Shown piece after piece: positions 38,047-48,746 of a stretch of 64,000 bases of DNA. Location: the NCBI RefSeq assembly GCF_036924525.1, contig NZ_JAZHRU010000001.1, positions 5,795,001 through 5,859,000 of the forward strand, read 5' to 3'. The position numbers were made by a program, and so were the translations under genes. Under the pieces are notes generated by a model, which ran no database searches, was not told the origin of the DNA, and saw only the letters and a list, made by a program, of their open reading frames with translations. Position 1 is the first letter of the stretch. Each line of letters starts with the position of its first letter. The DNA is from Bradyrhizobium sp. AZCC 1719 (GTDB lineage: Bacteria > Pseudomonadota > Alphaproteobacteria > Rhizobiales > Xanthobacteraceae).

Positions 38047-40353
38047 CCCGAACAAGGTTGGCTGCTGGCGGCCGGCGCGCTCCTGGGCTTCGACGGCGGC
38101 GACCGCCGTCATGTTGAGGACGCCGCGCGCCGTCACCCCCGGGGTGAGGATGTGCGCCGGGCGCGCCGGGCCGATCAGGATCGGACCAACGGGAAGCGCA
38201 TCCGCCAGCGTCTTGATCATCTGGTAGGCGACGTTGGCGGTGTCGAGGTTCGGCATGATCAGGATGTTGGCATCGCCTTCCAGGTTGGAATGCGGCAGCA
38301 CGAGCTTTCGCGCGGCAGCCGAGAGCGCGGTATCGCCCTGCATCTCGCCGTCGGCCTCGAGCTCCGGATGCTTTTCCTTCAACAGCGTGGTGGCACGGCG
38401 CATCTTGCGCGAGGATTCCGTATCATAACTGCCGAAGTCGGAATGTGACACGAAGGCGACGCGTGGCTTCATGTTGAACCGCTGGACGTGGGTTGCCGCC
38501 AGCGACGCCACCTCCGCCAGCTCCTCGGCGCTCGGATTCGGACGCACCTGGGTGTCGGCAATGAAATAGGAACCCTTGGTGGTGATCATCATCGCCAGCG
38601 CCGCGAAATCGCTGACGCCGGGCAGGAAGCCGATGATCTCGCGAACATGGCGCAGATGGCTCATATAGCGGCCTTCGACGCCGCAGATCATGGCGTCAGC
38701 CTCGCCGCGCACCACTGCGAGCGCGGCGATTACGGTGTTGTTGGTGCGAACCACGGTGCGCGCAGCCTCGGGCGTGACGCCGCGCCTTCCAGCCACGTCG
38801 ATATAGGTCTGCACGTAGGAGCGGTAGCGCGGATCGTCTTCCGGGTTGACGAGGTCAAAATCCTGCCCGGCCTTGATCGAGAGACCGAACCGCTTGATCC
38901 TGGCTTCGACCACGGAGGGCCGCCCGACCAGGATCGGCCGCGCCAGCTTCTCTTCCAGCACGACCTGCGTCGCGCGCAGCACGCGCTGGTCCTCGCCCTC
39001 GGCATAGATCACGCGGACCGGCTGGGTCTTGGCCTTGGCGAACACCGGCTTCATGACGAGACCGGAGCGGAAGGCGAAGCGTTCCAGGAGCGCGGTATAT
39101 TCCTCGAAATTCGTGATCGGGCGCGTCGCCACGCCGGATTCCATCGCGGCTCGCGCCACTGCCGGCGCGATGCGCAGGATCAGCCGCGGATCGAACGGGC
39201 TCGGGATCAACGAGCCCGGGCCAAAACCTTGCGTCTCGCCGCTGTCAAAGCCCTGCGCCACCGCATCCGACGGCGGATCGCGCGCGAGCTGCGCGATGGC
39301 GTCGACGGCGGCATGTTTCATTTCCTCGTTGATCCCGGTGGCGCCGACGTCGAGCGCGCCGCGGAAGATGAACGGAAAGCACAGGACGTTGTTCACCTGG
39401 TTCGGGAAGTCGGAACGCCCGGTGCAGATCATCGCGTCGGGGCGCGCCTTCCGGGCTTCGTCCGGCATGATCTCCGGGACTGGATTGGCCAACGCCATCA
39501 CCAGCGGCTGGTCCGCCATCGACTTTACCATGTCAGGCGTCAGCACATTGGGCGCGGACAGCCCTAAGAAAATATCCGCGCCGCCGATCACGTCCGCCAG
39601 CACGCGCGCACTGGTTTTTTGCGCATAGACCGCCTTCCAGCGGTCCATCAGCGTGTTGCGCCCCTCATGCACGACGCCGTCGATGTCGCAGACCCAGATG
39701 TTCTTGCGCTGTGCGCCCATCGACACCAGCAGATTGAGGCACGCGATCGCCGCAGCACCGGCGCCGGAGCAGACGATCTTCACATCGGGCAATTTCTTGC
39801 CGTTCAACAACAGCCCGTTGACGATGGCGGCTCCCACAATGATGGCTGTGCCATGCTGGTCGTCGTGGAACACCGGGATCTTCATGCGCTCCTTGAGCTG
39901 CGCCTCGATCTCAAAACATTCCGGTCCCTTGATGTCCTCGAGATTGATGCCGCCGAAGGTCGGCTCCAGCGCCGCCACCGTTTCGACCACGCGCTCGATG
40001 GTGTCGGCGGCGATCTCGATGTCGAACACGTCGATCCCGGCGAATTTCTTGAACAGGACCGCCTTGCCTTCCATCACGGGCTTGGAGGCCAGGGGACCGA
40101 TGTTGCCGAGCCCTAATACCGCGGTACCGTTGGAGACCACGGCGACCAGATTGGCGCGGGAGGTCAGCGACGCCGCTTCGGCCGGATTGTTGGCGATCTC
40201 GGTGCAGGCCGCCGCCACGCCCGGCGAATAGGCCAGCGCGAGGTCGCGCTGGTTGGCGAGCGGCTTGGTCGCCTGTATTTCGAGTTTACCGGGCCGCGGC
40301 AGCCGATGATACGCCAGCGCCGCAGAACGCAGATCTTCAGAATAGGACGACAT
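38044..40353 (-). CDS. maeB: NADP-dependent malic enzyme with phosphotransacetylase-like domain
   Basis: 769 residues. It decarboxylates malate to pyruvate with NADP, supplying pyruvate and NADPH when C4-dicarboxylates are used. The malic domain (about 15-430) shows [68 protein letters not shown] and [20 protein letters not shown] NAD(P) motifs. The C-terminal 330 residues form the phosphate acetyltransferase-like domain ([40 protein letters not shown]), which in rhizobial malic enzymes is regulatory. ATG 40353 matches the usual family start; an earlier start would add 39 unrelated residues. Confidence 0.96.
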   Translation of the reverse strand: MSSYSEDLRSAALAYHRLPRPGKLEIQATKPLANQRDLALAYSPGVAAACTEIANNPAEAASLTSRANLVAVVSNGTAVLGLGNIGPLASKPVMEGKAVLFKKFAGIDVFDIEIAADTIERVVETVAALEPTFGGINLEDIKGPECFEIEAQLKERMKIPVFHDDQHGTAIIVGAAIVNGLLLNGKKLPDVKIVCSGAGAAAIACLNLLVSMGAQRKNIWVCDIDGVVHEGRNTLMDRWKAVYAQKTSARVLADVIGGADIFLGLSAPNVLTPDMVKSMADQPLVMALANPVPEIMPDEARKARPDAMICTGRSDFPNQVNNVLCFPFIFRGALDVGATGINEEMKHAAVDAIAQLARDPPSDAVAQGFDSGETQGFGPGSLIPSPFDPRLILRIAPAVARAAMESGVATRPITNFEEYTALLERFAFRSGLVMKPVFAKAKTQPVRVIYAEGEDQRVLRATQVVLEEKLARPILVGRPSVVEARIKRFGLSIKAGQDFDLVNPEDDPRYRSYVQTYIDVAGRRGVTPEAARTVVRTNNTVIAALAVVRGEADAMICGVEGRYMSHLRHVREIIGFLPGVSDFAALAMMITTKGSYFIADTQVRPNPSAEELAEVASLAATHVQRFNMKPRVAFVSHSDFGSYDTESSRKMRRATTLLKEKHPELEADGEMQGDTALSAAARKLVLPHSNLEGDANILIMPNLDTANVAYQMIKTLADALPVGPILIGPARPAHILTPGVTARGVLNMTAVAAVEAQERAGRQQPTLFG

Positions 40354-40411
40354 GTAGGCTCCCGCGTTTCCGGTCCCGAACTCTTGTCTTATTGATACTT
40401 CCAGATCAGGG

Positions 40412-40528
40412 TCAGTTTTCCGGCAAAATGAGGGGGATGTGAAGCACGGGCGACCACTTGGATGCAACATCCGAGAACGCCGCCGTCAACAGGGGCTCAT
40501 CGACGAAGCGCGGCAAATCCGGTAGCAT
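40412..40528 (-). CDS. Possible small protein or leader peptide upstream of maeB (38 aa)
   Basis: MLPDLPRFVDEPLLTAAF then SDVASKWSPVLHIPLILPEN, with a good GGGAG ribosome site 6 bases before ATG. It ends 58 bases upstream of the maeB start on the same strand. No known family. Its position suggests either a leader peptide or a small independent protein; it may also be chance. Confidence 0.3.
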   Translation of the reverse strand: MLPDLPRFVDEPLLTAAFSDVASKWSPVLHIPLILPEN

Positions 40529-40608
40529 ATTCGTCTCCCTACCCCATCCCCTTGGCCGACAATGTGGCAAATTTGCCCCCTGCAACGTCGGCGACCGGAG
40601 CACAACTA

Positions 40609-42588
40609 ATGGTAAAGATACTGCTGGGTCTGGTCGCCGCGGTCGTGATCGCGGTGGGCGGCTTCTTCGGCTTCGAGTACTACACCCAGCATCGAATCAA
40701 GGGCGAGGTCGAGGCCGCGTTCGAGCAGATCAGAGCCAGCGGCGGCAAGGCCAGCCACGGCAAGGTGTCGTTCGACCTGAAGAGCCGCACGCTCAGGATT
40801 GACGATATCGCGACTGAATCGGCAACGCAGCCGCCGGTGCGCGTGAAGATTGCCAGCGTCACAGCCTCTGGGCTCGGCCAGCCGGACGCGGGCCGCTTCT
40901 CGGCCGACACCCTCGAAGCGTCGGATATGGAAATCAGCGGCGGCATCTCCGGTCCGACGGACGGGAAAGTCACATATAAAATGCCACGCTTCGTTATGAA
41001 GGACTATTCCGGCCCCGCGAACATCCAGCTCCCATCAGCCTCGGCATCCATCATCGACGCCTATCGATCCAGCTTGCAGCAATTTGCCGCGATGTCGGCG
41101 ACGTCCATCTCGGCGCCGAGCATGACAGGGACGATCAACGTCGGCACCAAAATGTCGGGAGAGTTCGCCTATTCAGGCATGACGTTCAAGGACATCAAGG
41201 CCGGCAAGATCGCCGCGATGGACGTCGAGCGGGCAGGCTTCACCGTCAACACGCAACAGGCGGGCAAGCCCGACAAGATGACCGGCGAAATCACAAACCT
41301 CGCTGCGCGCGACTTCGACGCCGGCGCGATCGCCGCCATCCTGGATCCGCAAAAGAACAGTGAAGATCGCTATATCCGAGCCTACGGCAAGATGACGGCC
41401 GGTCCCTACACCATTACGTCAGCGCAAGGGGTTCGCATGCGCATCGACGCGATGATGGTCGACGAAGTCGCTGTACGCCCGTCGCGGCTGCAACTTCCGA
41501 CTATGCTTGCGACCATACAGGCGGCCGGAACCGCTCAACCTTCGCCCACGCAAGCACGCGAACTGATCGAGCGAGCGGCCGCGATCTACGAGGGCATGCG
41601 TATTGGAACGACCGAGATGCGCGGCCTTTCGGCCGAAACACCGCAAGGCCCGTTCAAGCTCTCGGCGATCAGGTTCAATCTGGAAGACGGCAAGGTCGGC
41701 GAATTTGCGGTCGAAGGGCTTGATATGAACACGCCGAAAGGCCCCTTCAAGCTAGGACGCTTCGCGCTCAAGTCGCTCGATGTCGCGAACTTCATGCGGG
41801 TCTCGGCGCAGTTTGCAAATCCAGCGCAGGCACCTTCACCCGAATTGATCGCGGGGCTGTTTCCCCTCATCCAGGGCGTTGAGGTCAAGAGCGTCACAGC
41901 ACCGTTCAAGAACACCGGCAGGTTCGTCAACCTCGACAGTTTCGATGTGAACTGGGGACAATTTGTCGGCCCGATTCCGAGCAAGGTGCGCGTGACCGCG
42001 AAGATGACGACGCCCATCGACGCGAGCGATCCGTCCATGCGGCAGCTTGTGGCGACTGGTCTGGATGCGCTTTCGGCCGATGGCGATATCGGCGCGGAAT
42101 GGACCGGGGCATCCCGCAGCTTCGTCGTGGACGCCCCGAAATTGGAAATCGGCGGAATGATGAAAGCATCCGCGCGGATTACGCTCGCCAATGTGCCGCG
42201 GGAGGTATTTTCGGTCAACCCGGCTCAGGCCATGGGCGCGGCGGCGCAGATCGAGGCCGGCGCGATCGAATTCACGCTGCATGACCTCGGCAGCGTCGAT
42301 CGCGGGATGGCCCAATATGCCCGCGCCCTGAATGTCAATCGCGAGACCGCTCGCCGCAGCTTCGCCGACGAAATCAGGGCCGCCGGCAAAGAAACTGCGG
42401 CGGCCAATCCCGACGCTGTAGCCGCAGCGGAGGCGCTGGCCCGCTTTATCGAGAGCCCGGGGCAAACGCTGATCATCAAGCTCACGCCGATCGGCAAGGT
42501 GCCGGCGATGCAGCTGTTCCAGATGTTGAAGACCGATCCGCTGATCGCGCTGGCGCAATTTCGGATCGAGGCTTCGACGGGACTGTGA
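40609..42588 (+). CDS. Membrane-anchored periplasmic protein of unknown function (AsmA-like style)
   Basis: 659 residues. The N-terminus has one membrane anchor (MVKILLGLVAAVVIAVGGFFGFEYYTQHRI). The rest is beta-rich, with repeated segments such as VSFDLKSRTLRIDDI, GRFSADTLEASDMEI, GKFALKSLDVANFM-type pieces (FKLGRFALKSLDVANFM) and TLANVPREVFSVNP. This layout resembles AsmA-like or DUF-type rod proteins of the periplasm, yet I cannot assign it. ATG 40609 with GGAG 9 bases upstream gives the anchor at the very start. It is divergent from maeB and convergent with aspS. Confidence 0.75.
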   Translation: MVKILLGLVAAVVIAVGGFFGFEYYTQHRIKGEVEAAFEQIRASGGKASHGKVSFDLKSRTLRIDDIATESATQPPVRVKIASVTASGLGQPDAGRFSADTLEASDMEISGGISGPTDGKVTYKMPRFVMKDYSGPANIQLPSASASIIDAYRSSLQQFAAMSATSISAPSMTGTINVGTKMSGEFAYSGMTFKDIKAGKIAAMDVERAGFTVNTQQAGKPDKMTGEITNLAARDFDAGAIAAILDPQKNSEDRYIRAYGKMTAGPYTITSAQGVRMRIDAMMVDEVAVRPSRLQLPTMLATIQAAGTAQPSPTQARELIERAAAIYEGMRIGTTEMRGLSAETPQGPFKLSAIRFNLEDGKVGEFAVEGLDMNTPKGPFKLGRFALKSLDVANFMRVSAQFANPAQAPSPELIAGLFPLIQGVEVKSVTAPFKNTGRFVNLDSFDVNWGQFVGPIPSKVRVTAKMTTPIDASDPSMRQLVATGLDALSADGDIGAEWTGASRSFVVDAPKLEIGGMMKASARITLANVPREVFSVNPAQAMGAAAQIEAGAIEFTLHDLGSVDRGMAQYARALNVNRETARRSFADEIRAAGKETAAANPDAVAAAEALARFIESPGQTLIIKLTPIGKVPAMQLFQMLKTDPLIALAQFRIEASTGL

Positions 42589-42595
42589 GCGAGCC

Positions 42596-44371
42596 CTACC
42601 CCTTATCCGGCAGGTTAAGCCGGATGTGGAGCTCGCGGAGCTGCTTGGTCGTGACCTCCGATGGCGCACCCATCAGGAGGTCCACGGCCTGCTGGTTCAT
42701 CGGGAACAGCGAGATTTCGCGCAGGTTCGTGGTGCCGCACAGCAGCATTACGATGCGGTCGACGCCGGCCGCCATGCCGCCATGCGGCGGGGCGCCGTAC
42801 TGGAATGCGCGATACATGCCGCCGAAACGCTCGACGACGTCCTTCTCGCCATAGCCCGCGATCTCGAACGCCTTCACCATGGCTTCCGGCTTGTGGTTGC
42901 GGATGCCGCCCGAGGCGATCTCGTAGCCGTTGCAGGTGATGTCGTACTGGAACGCCTTGATGGTCAGCGGGTCCTGCCCGTTGAGCGCGTCCAGTCCACC
43001 TTGCGGCATCGAGAACGGGTTGTGCGAGAAGTCGACCTTCTTGTCTTCCTCGTTGTACTCGTACATCGGGAAGTCGACGATCCAGGCGAGTTCGAACTTG
43101 TCCTTGTCGATCAGGTTCAATTCCTCGGCCACCTTGGTGCGGGCGAGGCCTGAGAACTTCCAGAATTTTTCCGGATCGCCAGCGACGAAGAAGGCGGCAT
43201 CGCCCTCCTTCAGGCCGAGCTGGTCGCGGATTGCCGCCGTCCGTTCCGCGCCGATGTTGTTGGCGAGCGGACCCGCGCCCTCGCCGCCCTCGCGCCACAT
43301 GATGTAGCCGAGGCCGGGCTGGCCTTCGCCCTGCGCCCACGAGTTCATGCGGTCGCAGAACGCGCGACTTCCGCCGGTGGGCCCGGGGATCGCCCAGACC
43401 TGGTTCTTGGGATCTTCCAGCATCCGCGCGAACACCTTGAAGCCGGAGCCGCGGAAGTGTTCGGAGACGTCCTGCATCTGAATCGGGTTGCGCAGGTCCG
43501 GCTTGTCGGTGCCGTATTTGCGCAGGGCTTCCGCAAACGGAATCCGCGGCCACCCCTTGGTCACCGGCTTGCCCTTGGCAAACTCCTCGAACACACCGGT
43601 GACAACCGGCTCCATCGCCGCAAACACGTCCTCCTGCGTGACGAAGCTCATCTCGACATCGAGCTGATAGAACTCGCCCGGCAGGCGGTCGGCGCGTGGG
43701 TCCTCGTCGCGGAAGCACGGCGCGATCTGGAAGTAGCGGTCGAAGCCCGACATCATCAGGAGCTGCTTGTACTGCTGCGGCGCCTGCGGCAGCGCATAGA
43801 ACTTGCCGGGATGGATGCGCGACGGCACCAGGAAGTCGCGCGCGCCCTCCGGGGATGACGCCGTCAGGATCGGGGTCTGGAACTCGAAGAACCCCTGTTC
43901 CTTCATACGCCGGCGCATCGAATCCACGATCGCGCCGCGCGTCATGATGTTCTGGTGCAGCTTCTCGCGACGGAGGTCGAGGAAGCGGTATTTGAGCCTG
44001 ATGTCCTCAGGATATTCCTGCTCGCCGAATACCGGCAGCGGCAGCTCGCCGGCAGGTCCCAGCACCTCGATCTCGCTGACGTAAACTTCGACCTTGCCGG
44101 TCGGCAGTTCCGGGTTGTCGGTCCCCTCGGGACGGCGGCGCACCTTGCCGTCGATCCGCACCACCCATTCCGAGCGGAACTTTTCCACTTCCTTGAACGC
44201 CGGCGAGTCCGGGTCGGCGACGCATTGGGTGATGCCATAATGGTCGCGCAAATCGATGAACAGCACGCCGCCATGGTCGCGGATGCGATGGCACCAGCCG
44301 GAAAGACGAGCGATCTGCCCGATGTCGCTCTCACGGAGCGCGCCGCATGTATGTGACCGGTAGCGATGCAT
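42596..44371 (-). CDS. aspS: Aspartyl-tRNA synthetase (bacterial type)
   Basis: 591 residues, typical of bacterial AspRS. It joins Asp to tRNA(Asp). The OB-fold anticodon domain begins [51 protein letters not shown]. Class II motifs follow: motif 1 near RSEW..., motif 2 [24 protein letters not shown], the GAD insertion (about 290-420), and motif 3 [32 protein letters not shown] 44371 gives the conserved N-terminus. Whether it also makes Asp-tRNA(Asn) cannot be settled here. Confidence 0.96.
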   Translation of the reverse strand: MHRYRSHTCGALRESDIGQIARLSGWCHRIRDHGGVLFIDLRDHYGITQCVADPDSPAFKEVEKFRSEWVVRIDGKVRRRPEGTDNPELPTGKVEVYVSEIEVLGPAGELPLPVFGEQEYPEDIRLKYRFLDLRREKLHQNIMTRGAIVDSMRRRMKEQGFFEFQTPILTASSPEGARDFLVPSRIHPGKFYALPQAPQQYKQLLMMSGFDRYFQIAPCFRDEDPRADRLPGEFYQLDVEMSFVTQEDVFAAMEPVVTGVFEEFAKGKPVTKGWPRIPFAEALRKYGTDKPDLRNPIQMQDVSEHFRGSGFKVFARMLEDPKNQVWAIPGPTGGSRAFCDRMNSWAQGEGQPGLGYIMWREGGEGAGPLANNIGAERTAAIRDQLGLKEGDAAFFVAGDPEKFWKFSGLARTKVAEELNLIDKDKFELAWIVDFPMYEYNEEDKKVDFSHNPFSMPQGGLDALNGQDPLTIKAFQYDITCNGYEIASGGIRNHKPEAMVKAFEIAGYGEKDVVERFGGMYRAFQYGAPPHGGMAAGVDRIVMLLCGTTNLREISLFPMNQQAVDLLMGAPSEVTTKQLRELHIRLNLPDKG

Positions 44372-44563
44372 GGAAGTCCCAAAAAACAGATGTCGGAGGT
44401 TGAGAATCGGGGGCCAAAGCCAGTCCGAAGTTGCGGAGGGTTTACCCGACGCAGCCGGGGGCGGCAACCAATGGCGGGGCTGTTTTCGGCTCAAAAGCGG
44501 CCATTTCGGCAGGCCGGCATCCGGGCCGTTTGCCTATTCCGGGGCTGCGCCTATCTTTAGGTC

Positions 44564-46036
44564 ATGACTATTCATTTCCCGTTCCAGAACACCTATTCGG
44601 CCCTGCCGGCGAACTTTTTCGCGCGCGTGGCGCCGACGCCGGTGGCCGCCCCCCGACTGGTCAAGCTGAACCGGGCCTTGGCCGTCCAGCTCGGGCTTGA
44701 TCCCGACATGCTGGAGAGCCCGGAAGGCGCCGAAATCCTTGCCGGAAAGCGCGTGCCTGAGGGCGCCGATCCGATCGCCATGGCCTATGCCGGCCACCAG
44801 TTCGGCCAGTTCGTGCCCCAGCTCGGCGACGGCCGCGCCATCCTGCTCGGCGAGGTCATCGACAAGGACGGCGTCCGCCGCGACATCCAGCTCAAGGGCA
44901 GCGGGCCTACGCCATTTTCGCGCCGGGGTGACGGCCGCGCCGCGCTCGGGCCGGTCTTGCGCGAATACATCGTCAGCGAGGCGATGTATGCCCTCGGCAT
45001 CCCCACCACCCGCTCGCTCGCCGCCGTGACGTCAGGTGAGGGTGTGATGCGCGAGACCATGCTGCCCGGCGCGGTTCTCACGCGTGTCGCCGCAAGCCAT
45101 GTCCGCGTCGGCACCTTCCAGTTCTTCGCCGCGCGCGGCGATACCGACGCCGTGCGGGCGCTCGCCGACCACGTCATCGCGCGGCACTATCCCGATGTCG
45201 CGAAGGCCGAGCGTCCCTATCACGCGTTGCTCGAAGGCGTCGTCGCCCGGCAGGCCGATCTCATCGCGCGCTGGCTTCTGGTCGGCTTCATCCACGGCGT
45301 GATGAACACCGACAACACCTCGATCTCCGGCGAGACCATCGACTACGGCCCCTGCGCCTTCATGGACGAATACAACCCCGCGCAGGTGTTCTCGTCGATC
45401 GACGAGATGGGTCGCTACGCCTATGCCAACCAGCCGCGCATCGCGCTGTGGAATCTGACGCGGCTCGCCGAATGCCTGCTGCGGTTGTTTTCCGACGACC
45501 AGGACAAGGCGATCGAACAGGCGCAAATGATCTTGGGCGAGTTCGCCGAGAAATTCACGGCCGCCTATCAAGCCGGATTGCGCAAGAAGATCGGCCTGTT
45601 CACCGAACGCGACGGCGACGAAGCCTTGATCCAGGATCTGCTTGACACCATGGCGAAGAACACCGCCGACTTCACCCTCACCTTCCGCCGTCTTTCCGAC
45701 GCCGCCGGCGATGGCGCCGACGACAAGGTCAGGGATCAGTTCACCGACCCCGCCGCGTACGACGAGTGGGCCGCGCGCTGGCGCCAGCGCCTCGCCGACG
45801 AGCCGCAATCCGCCGCCGAGTGCCAGGCCGCGATGCGCGCGGTCAATCCGGCCTTCATCCCGCGCAACCACCGCGTTGAAGCTGTGATCGCGGCGGCCGT
45901 GAACAACGACTACACACCGTTCGAAGAATTGCTGAAGGTGCTGTCGAAGCCGTACGAGGATCAGCCGGATTTCGCGGCCTATGCCGATCCGCCGCTGCCG
46001 GATCAGCGCGTGCTGCGGACGTTCTGCGGGACGTGA
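44564..46036 (+). CDS. selO: SelO-type protein adenylyltransferase (YdiU family)
   Basis: 490 residues of the pseudokinase family that transfers AMP from ATP to protein Ser/Thr/Tyr. Visible motifs are [69 protein letters not shown], and [30 protein letters not shown] with D250/N251 and the metal-binding D260. The C-terminus ends RTFCGT, keeping the conserved Cys. Length agrees with bacterial SelO. It links to oxidative-stress response through glutathionylation in E. coli. Confidence 0.95.
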   Translation: MTIHFPFQNTYSALPANFFARVAPTPVAAPRLVKLNRALAVQLGLDPDMLESPEGAEILAGKRVPEGADPIAMAYAGHQFGQFVPQLGDGRAILLGEVIDKDGVRRDIQLKGSGPTPFSRRGDGRAALGPVLREYIVSEAMYALGIPTTRSLAAVTSGEGVMRETMLPGAVLTRVAASHVRVGTFQFFAARGDTDAVRALADHVIARHYPDVAKAERPYHALLEGVVARQADLIARWLLVGFIHGVMNTDNTSISGETIDYGPCAFMDEYNPAQVFSSIDEMGRYAYANQPRIALWNLTRLAECLLRLFSDDQDKAIEQAQMILGEFAEKFTAAYQAGLRKKIGLFTERDGDEALIQDLLDTMAKNTADFTLTFRRLSDAAGDGADDKVRDQFTDPAAYDEWAARWRQRLADEPQSAAECQAAMRAVNPAFIPRNHRVEAVIAAAVNNDYTPFEELLKVLSKPYEDQPDFAAYADPPLPDQRVLRTFCGT

Positions 46037-46122
46037 AGGCAGCGACGCTCCTGCGCACTGACAAACTGCGAAACCTCTGCTATTGTTGGATAAGGGCGAC
46101 CCAAGCTGGGTCCGAGAGTGTC

Positions 46123-46344
46123 ATGAACCACGAGCGCATCGAATCGAACCCGAAGATCATGGACGGCAAGCCGGTTATTCGGGGCACGCGCATCCCGGTA
46201 GAACTGGTTTTACGCAAGCTCGGCGCCGGAATGGCTGTTGAGGCAATCCTTGCAGATCACCCACGGCTGACTGATGCAGATATCCGAGCGGCACAGGCGT
46301 TTGCGGCCGATTATCTTGCCGACGAAGACATCGTCTACGGCTGA
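46123..46344 (+). CDS. DUF433 antitoxin-like protein
   Basis: 73 residues from ATG 46123: MNHERIESNPKIMDGKPVIRGTRIPVELVLRKLGAGMAVEAILADHPRLTDADIRAAQAFAADYLADEDIVYG. The GKPVIRGTRIPVELVLRKLGxG motif is the signature of DUF433, a winged-helix-type domain frequently found as partner of PIN-like DUF5615 proteins. It is 2 bases from the next gene. The function as antitoxin and repressor is predicted by the family context. Confidence 0.85.
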   Translation: MNHERIESNPKIMDGKPVIRGTRIPVELVLRKLGAGMAVEAILADHPRLTDADIRAAQAFAADYLADEDIVYG

Positions 46345-46346
46345 AA

Positions 46347-46697
46347 GTGCGCTGGCTCGCAGACGAATGCGTCGCGGCAGCCTTGGTCGCTTTTCTGCGC
46401 GCATCCGGGCACGACGTGCTTTATGTTGCCGAAGCCGCCGCAGGCTTGAGCGATACTGATGTCATGGCGCTTGCGCGGCACGAGAAGCGCATCCTACTCA
46501 CAGAGGACAAGGATTTCGGCGATCTTGTCTTCCGACGCCAACAGGCAGTCCCCGGTGTCGTCTTGATGCGGATCGACTTTGAAGAGCCGGAACTGAAGAA
46601 GACAAGATTGATCTCCGCAATCGAACGATACGGCGAGGGGCTTTTTGGCCGCTACGTGGTGGTCGAAGATCGTCGCCTTCGGTCTCGACCACTGTGA
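46347..46697 (+). CDS. DUF5615 PIN-like toxin candidate
   Basis: 116 residues with GTG start 2 bases after DUF433. The PIN-like acidic positions are visible: WLADECV (D6, E7), LSDTDVMALARHEKRILLTEDKDFGDLVF (E53, D54, D56). The SGHDV, LLTEDKDFG and PGVVLMRID pattern defines DUF5615. The pair with DUF433 is a predicted type II toxin-antitoxin-like module, with RNase activity of the PIN fold expected but not shown. Confidence 0.85.
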   Translation: MRWLADECVAAALVAFLRASGHDVLYVAEAAAGLSDTDVMALARHEKRILLTEDKDFGDLVFRRQQAVPGVVLMRIDFEEPELKKTRLISAIERYGEGLFGRYVVVEDRRLRSRPL

Positions 46698-46834
46698 CGC
46701 AGGCTCGCTGCCGTTAACCCAACTATTTAAGTACCCATCCACCATCAGCTCACATACATCTCTCCCGGTTCCATGAATTAAGAAATGGTCAACGGGCTCC
46801 CCGCAACTCTATTGGTTTATTAGGGAGAATTGCC

Positions 46835-46945
46835 GTGGACGCCTTTGCATTCGCATTCATGGGAATGGTGTTGATTGCGCTGTGTCTCGCCGTGCTCTCG
46901 ATCCCGTCGGGCCGTCGGCGGTCGCGGCAGGTCCGCTACGAATAG
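46835..46945 (+). CDS. Tiny membrane protein (36 aa), tentative
   Basis: GTG at 46835 with GGGAG 8 bases upstream encodes MDAFAFAFMGMVLIALCLAV then LSIPSGRRRSRQVRYE. It has one membrane helix followed by a basic tail, the layout of small single-span bacterial membrane proteins. Nothing else in sequence supports it. Confidence 0.4.
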   Translation: MDAFAFAFMGMVLIALCLAVLSIPSGRRRSRQVRYE

Positions 46946-47041
46946 CGTTCCCAACAGTGCGATCACCGGCGTGATAGCCTGACGGCCCTGCGCGATATGC
47001 ATTATGCGTATAATCGCGAACTCAACCAGGGATTGATCATC

Positions 47042-47203
47042 ATGATCAAGACGACTTCCCTGTCGACTACACAACATGATTGGGCCCAGACCGCCGCCAA
47101 GCGCACCCATCGAACAGCCGAGGCAACGTCCGTGGTCATCGAGGCGGTGGAGCGCGCTGAAATGGACCCCGAATCCGTTACGCTCGACGAACTGCTGAAG
47201 TGA
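47042..47203 (+). CDS. Small helical protein (53 aa), tentative
   Basis: From ATG 47042: [53 protein letters not shown]. It is short and soluble, with a helical middle and an acidic end, similar in style to small antitoxin-like proteins, though no partner toxin is next to it. A TATAAT-like -10 sequence (GCGTATAATCG) lies about 30 bases upstream. No family assigned. Confidence 0.4.
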   Translation: MIKTTSLSTTQHDWAQTAAKRTHRTAEATSVVIEAVERAEMDPESVTLDELLK

Positions 47204-47429
47204 AACGACCGCGTGGCGCTGCCCGATCCAAAAGCATTTTGGTCTCATGAGGCAGGAGTGGCCGCACCCCAGCACTGGCGCCCCGAATCACGAACTGCAC
47301 CATTCTGCCCGCCAAAACGACGCAAAAAAGCCGTGCTCAGGCTCAAATGCAGGGCTCAAATCCTCCGCGACACCCTTGACATATCAGCGTTTTCGGCAGA
47401 ACGCCTGTCCGACGCGTCATGGATTGTTC

Positions 47430-48578
47430 ATGGATCTGATTACCACCACTTCCGACCTCGCCGCCGCCTGCTCCCGGCTCGCCCAACACAAGGTCATCAC
47501 GGTCGACACCGAGTTCCTGCGGGAGACGACCTACTACCCCCTGCTCTGCGTCGTGCAGATGGCAAGCGCGGACGAAGCCGTCGTGATCGACACGCTGGCG
47601 CCCGGCATCGACCTCAAGCCGTTCTTTGACCTGATGGGTAACGAGGCGGTGCTGAAGGTATTTCACGCTGCCCGCCAGGACATCGAGATCGTCTGGCACC
47701 AATCCGGCACCATTCCGCACCCGATCTTCGACACGCAGGTCGCGGCGATGGTGCTGGGCTATGGCGACAGCATCGCCTATGACCAGCTCGTCGAGCGCGT
47801 CACGGGCCACCGGCCAGACAAGACCCACCGTTTCACCGACTGGTCGCGCCGGCCGCTGACGCCGGAGCAGATGCATTACGCGATCTCCGACGTCACCCAT
47901 TTGCGCGACGTCTTTGCCGCCCTCGACGCCGATTTGAAGAAGCGCGGCCGCAGCGACTGGGTCAGCGAGGAGATGGAAGTCCTTACCTCGCCAAGGACCT
48001 ACGATTTCCACCCGGAGCGCGCCTGGGAGCGGCTGAAGACGCGGGTGCGCAAGCCGAAGGAGCTTGCCGTGCTGATGGAAGTCGCGGCCTGGCGCGAGCA
48101 GGAAGCGCAAAGCCGCGACGTGCCGCGCTCACGCGTGCTGAAGGACGATGCAGTCGGCGACATCGCCACCCACGCCCCGACCTCGCTCGAGCGCCTTGCC
48201 GGCCTGCGCTCGTTGCCGAAAGGCTTTGACCGCTCCAAATGGGGCAGCGACATCATCGCCGCCGTGCAGCGCGGCCTCGCCCGCGATCACGCCACCTTGC
48301 CGAAGATCGAAAAACCGCGCGGCGGTTCGAATGGCGCCGCGACCGTCGAGCTCCTGAAGGTGCTGCTGCGGATGACGTCGGAGCGCCACGCCGTCGCCAG
48401 CAAGGTGATCGCGACCGTCGACGATCTCGATCAGATCGCCGCCGACGATCACGCCGACGTCGCTGCCCTGCACGGCTGGCGCCGCGAATTGTTCGGCGAA
48501 GCGGCGCTGGCGCTGAAGCACGGCAGGTTGGCGCTCGCGATCGAAAAAGGCAGGGTCGTCCGGGTCGATCGGACGTAA
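47430..48578 (+). CDS. rnd: Ribonuclease D
   Basis: 382 residues. The 3'-5' exonuclease DEDD residues are seen: [24 protein letters not shown] (ExoI, D-E), [13 protein letters not shown] (ExoII), and [14 protein letters not shown] (ExoIII, Y...D). Two HRDC domains follow (about 205-290 and 300-375). RNase D trims tRNA precursors. The ATG at 47430 gives the usual N-terminus [14 protein letters not shown]. The gene lies 3 kb from aspS but on the other strand, with selO and the DUF433/DUF5615 pair between. Confidence 0.95.
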   Translation: MDLITTTSDLAAACSRLAQHKVITVDTEFLRETTYYPLLCVVQMASADEAVVIDTLAPGIDLKPFFDLMGNEAVLKVFHAARQDIEIVWHQSGTIPHPIFDTQVAAMVLGYGDSIAYDQLVERVTGHRPDKTHRFTDWSRRPLTPEQMHYAISDVTHLRDVFAALDADLKKRGRSDWVSEEMEVLTSPRTYDFHPERAWERLKTRVRKPKELAVLMEVAAWREQEAQSRDVPRSRVLKDDAVGDIATHAPTSLERLAGLRSLPKGFDRSKWGSDIIAAVQRGLARDHATLPKIEKPRGGSNGAATVELLKVLLRMTSERHAVASKVIATVDDLDQIAADDHADVAALHGWRRELFGEAALALKHGRLALAIEKGRVVRVDRT

Positions 48579-48746
48579 GTAACAACTTCCGAGAACGTTC
48601 CCCGGATTCTGCTCAAGTAAGCCGCCAGGTGGGCGCTTCCCGATCCGAAGCGTCAACCGGCGGCACGATCGGCATCGAGATTCCGAGACCGCACTTCTGC
48701 GGCTGTGCACCGCGCCATCCTTCGATCGAGTCGCGGCACGCCTGCC

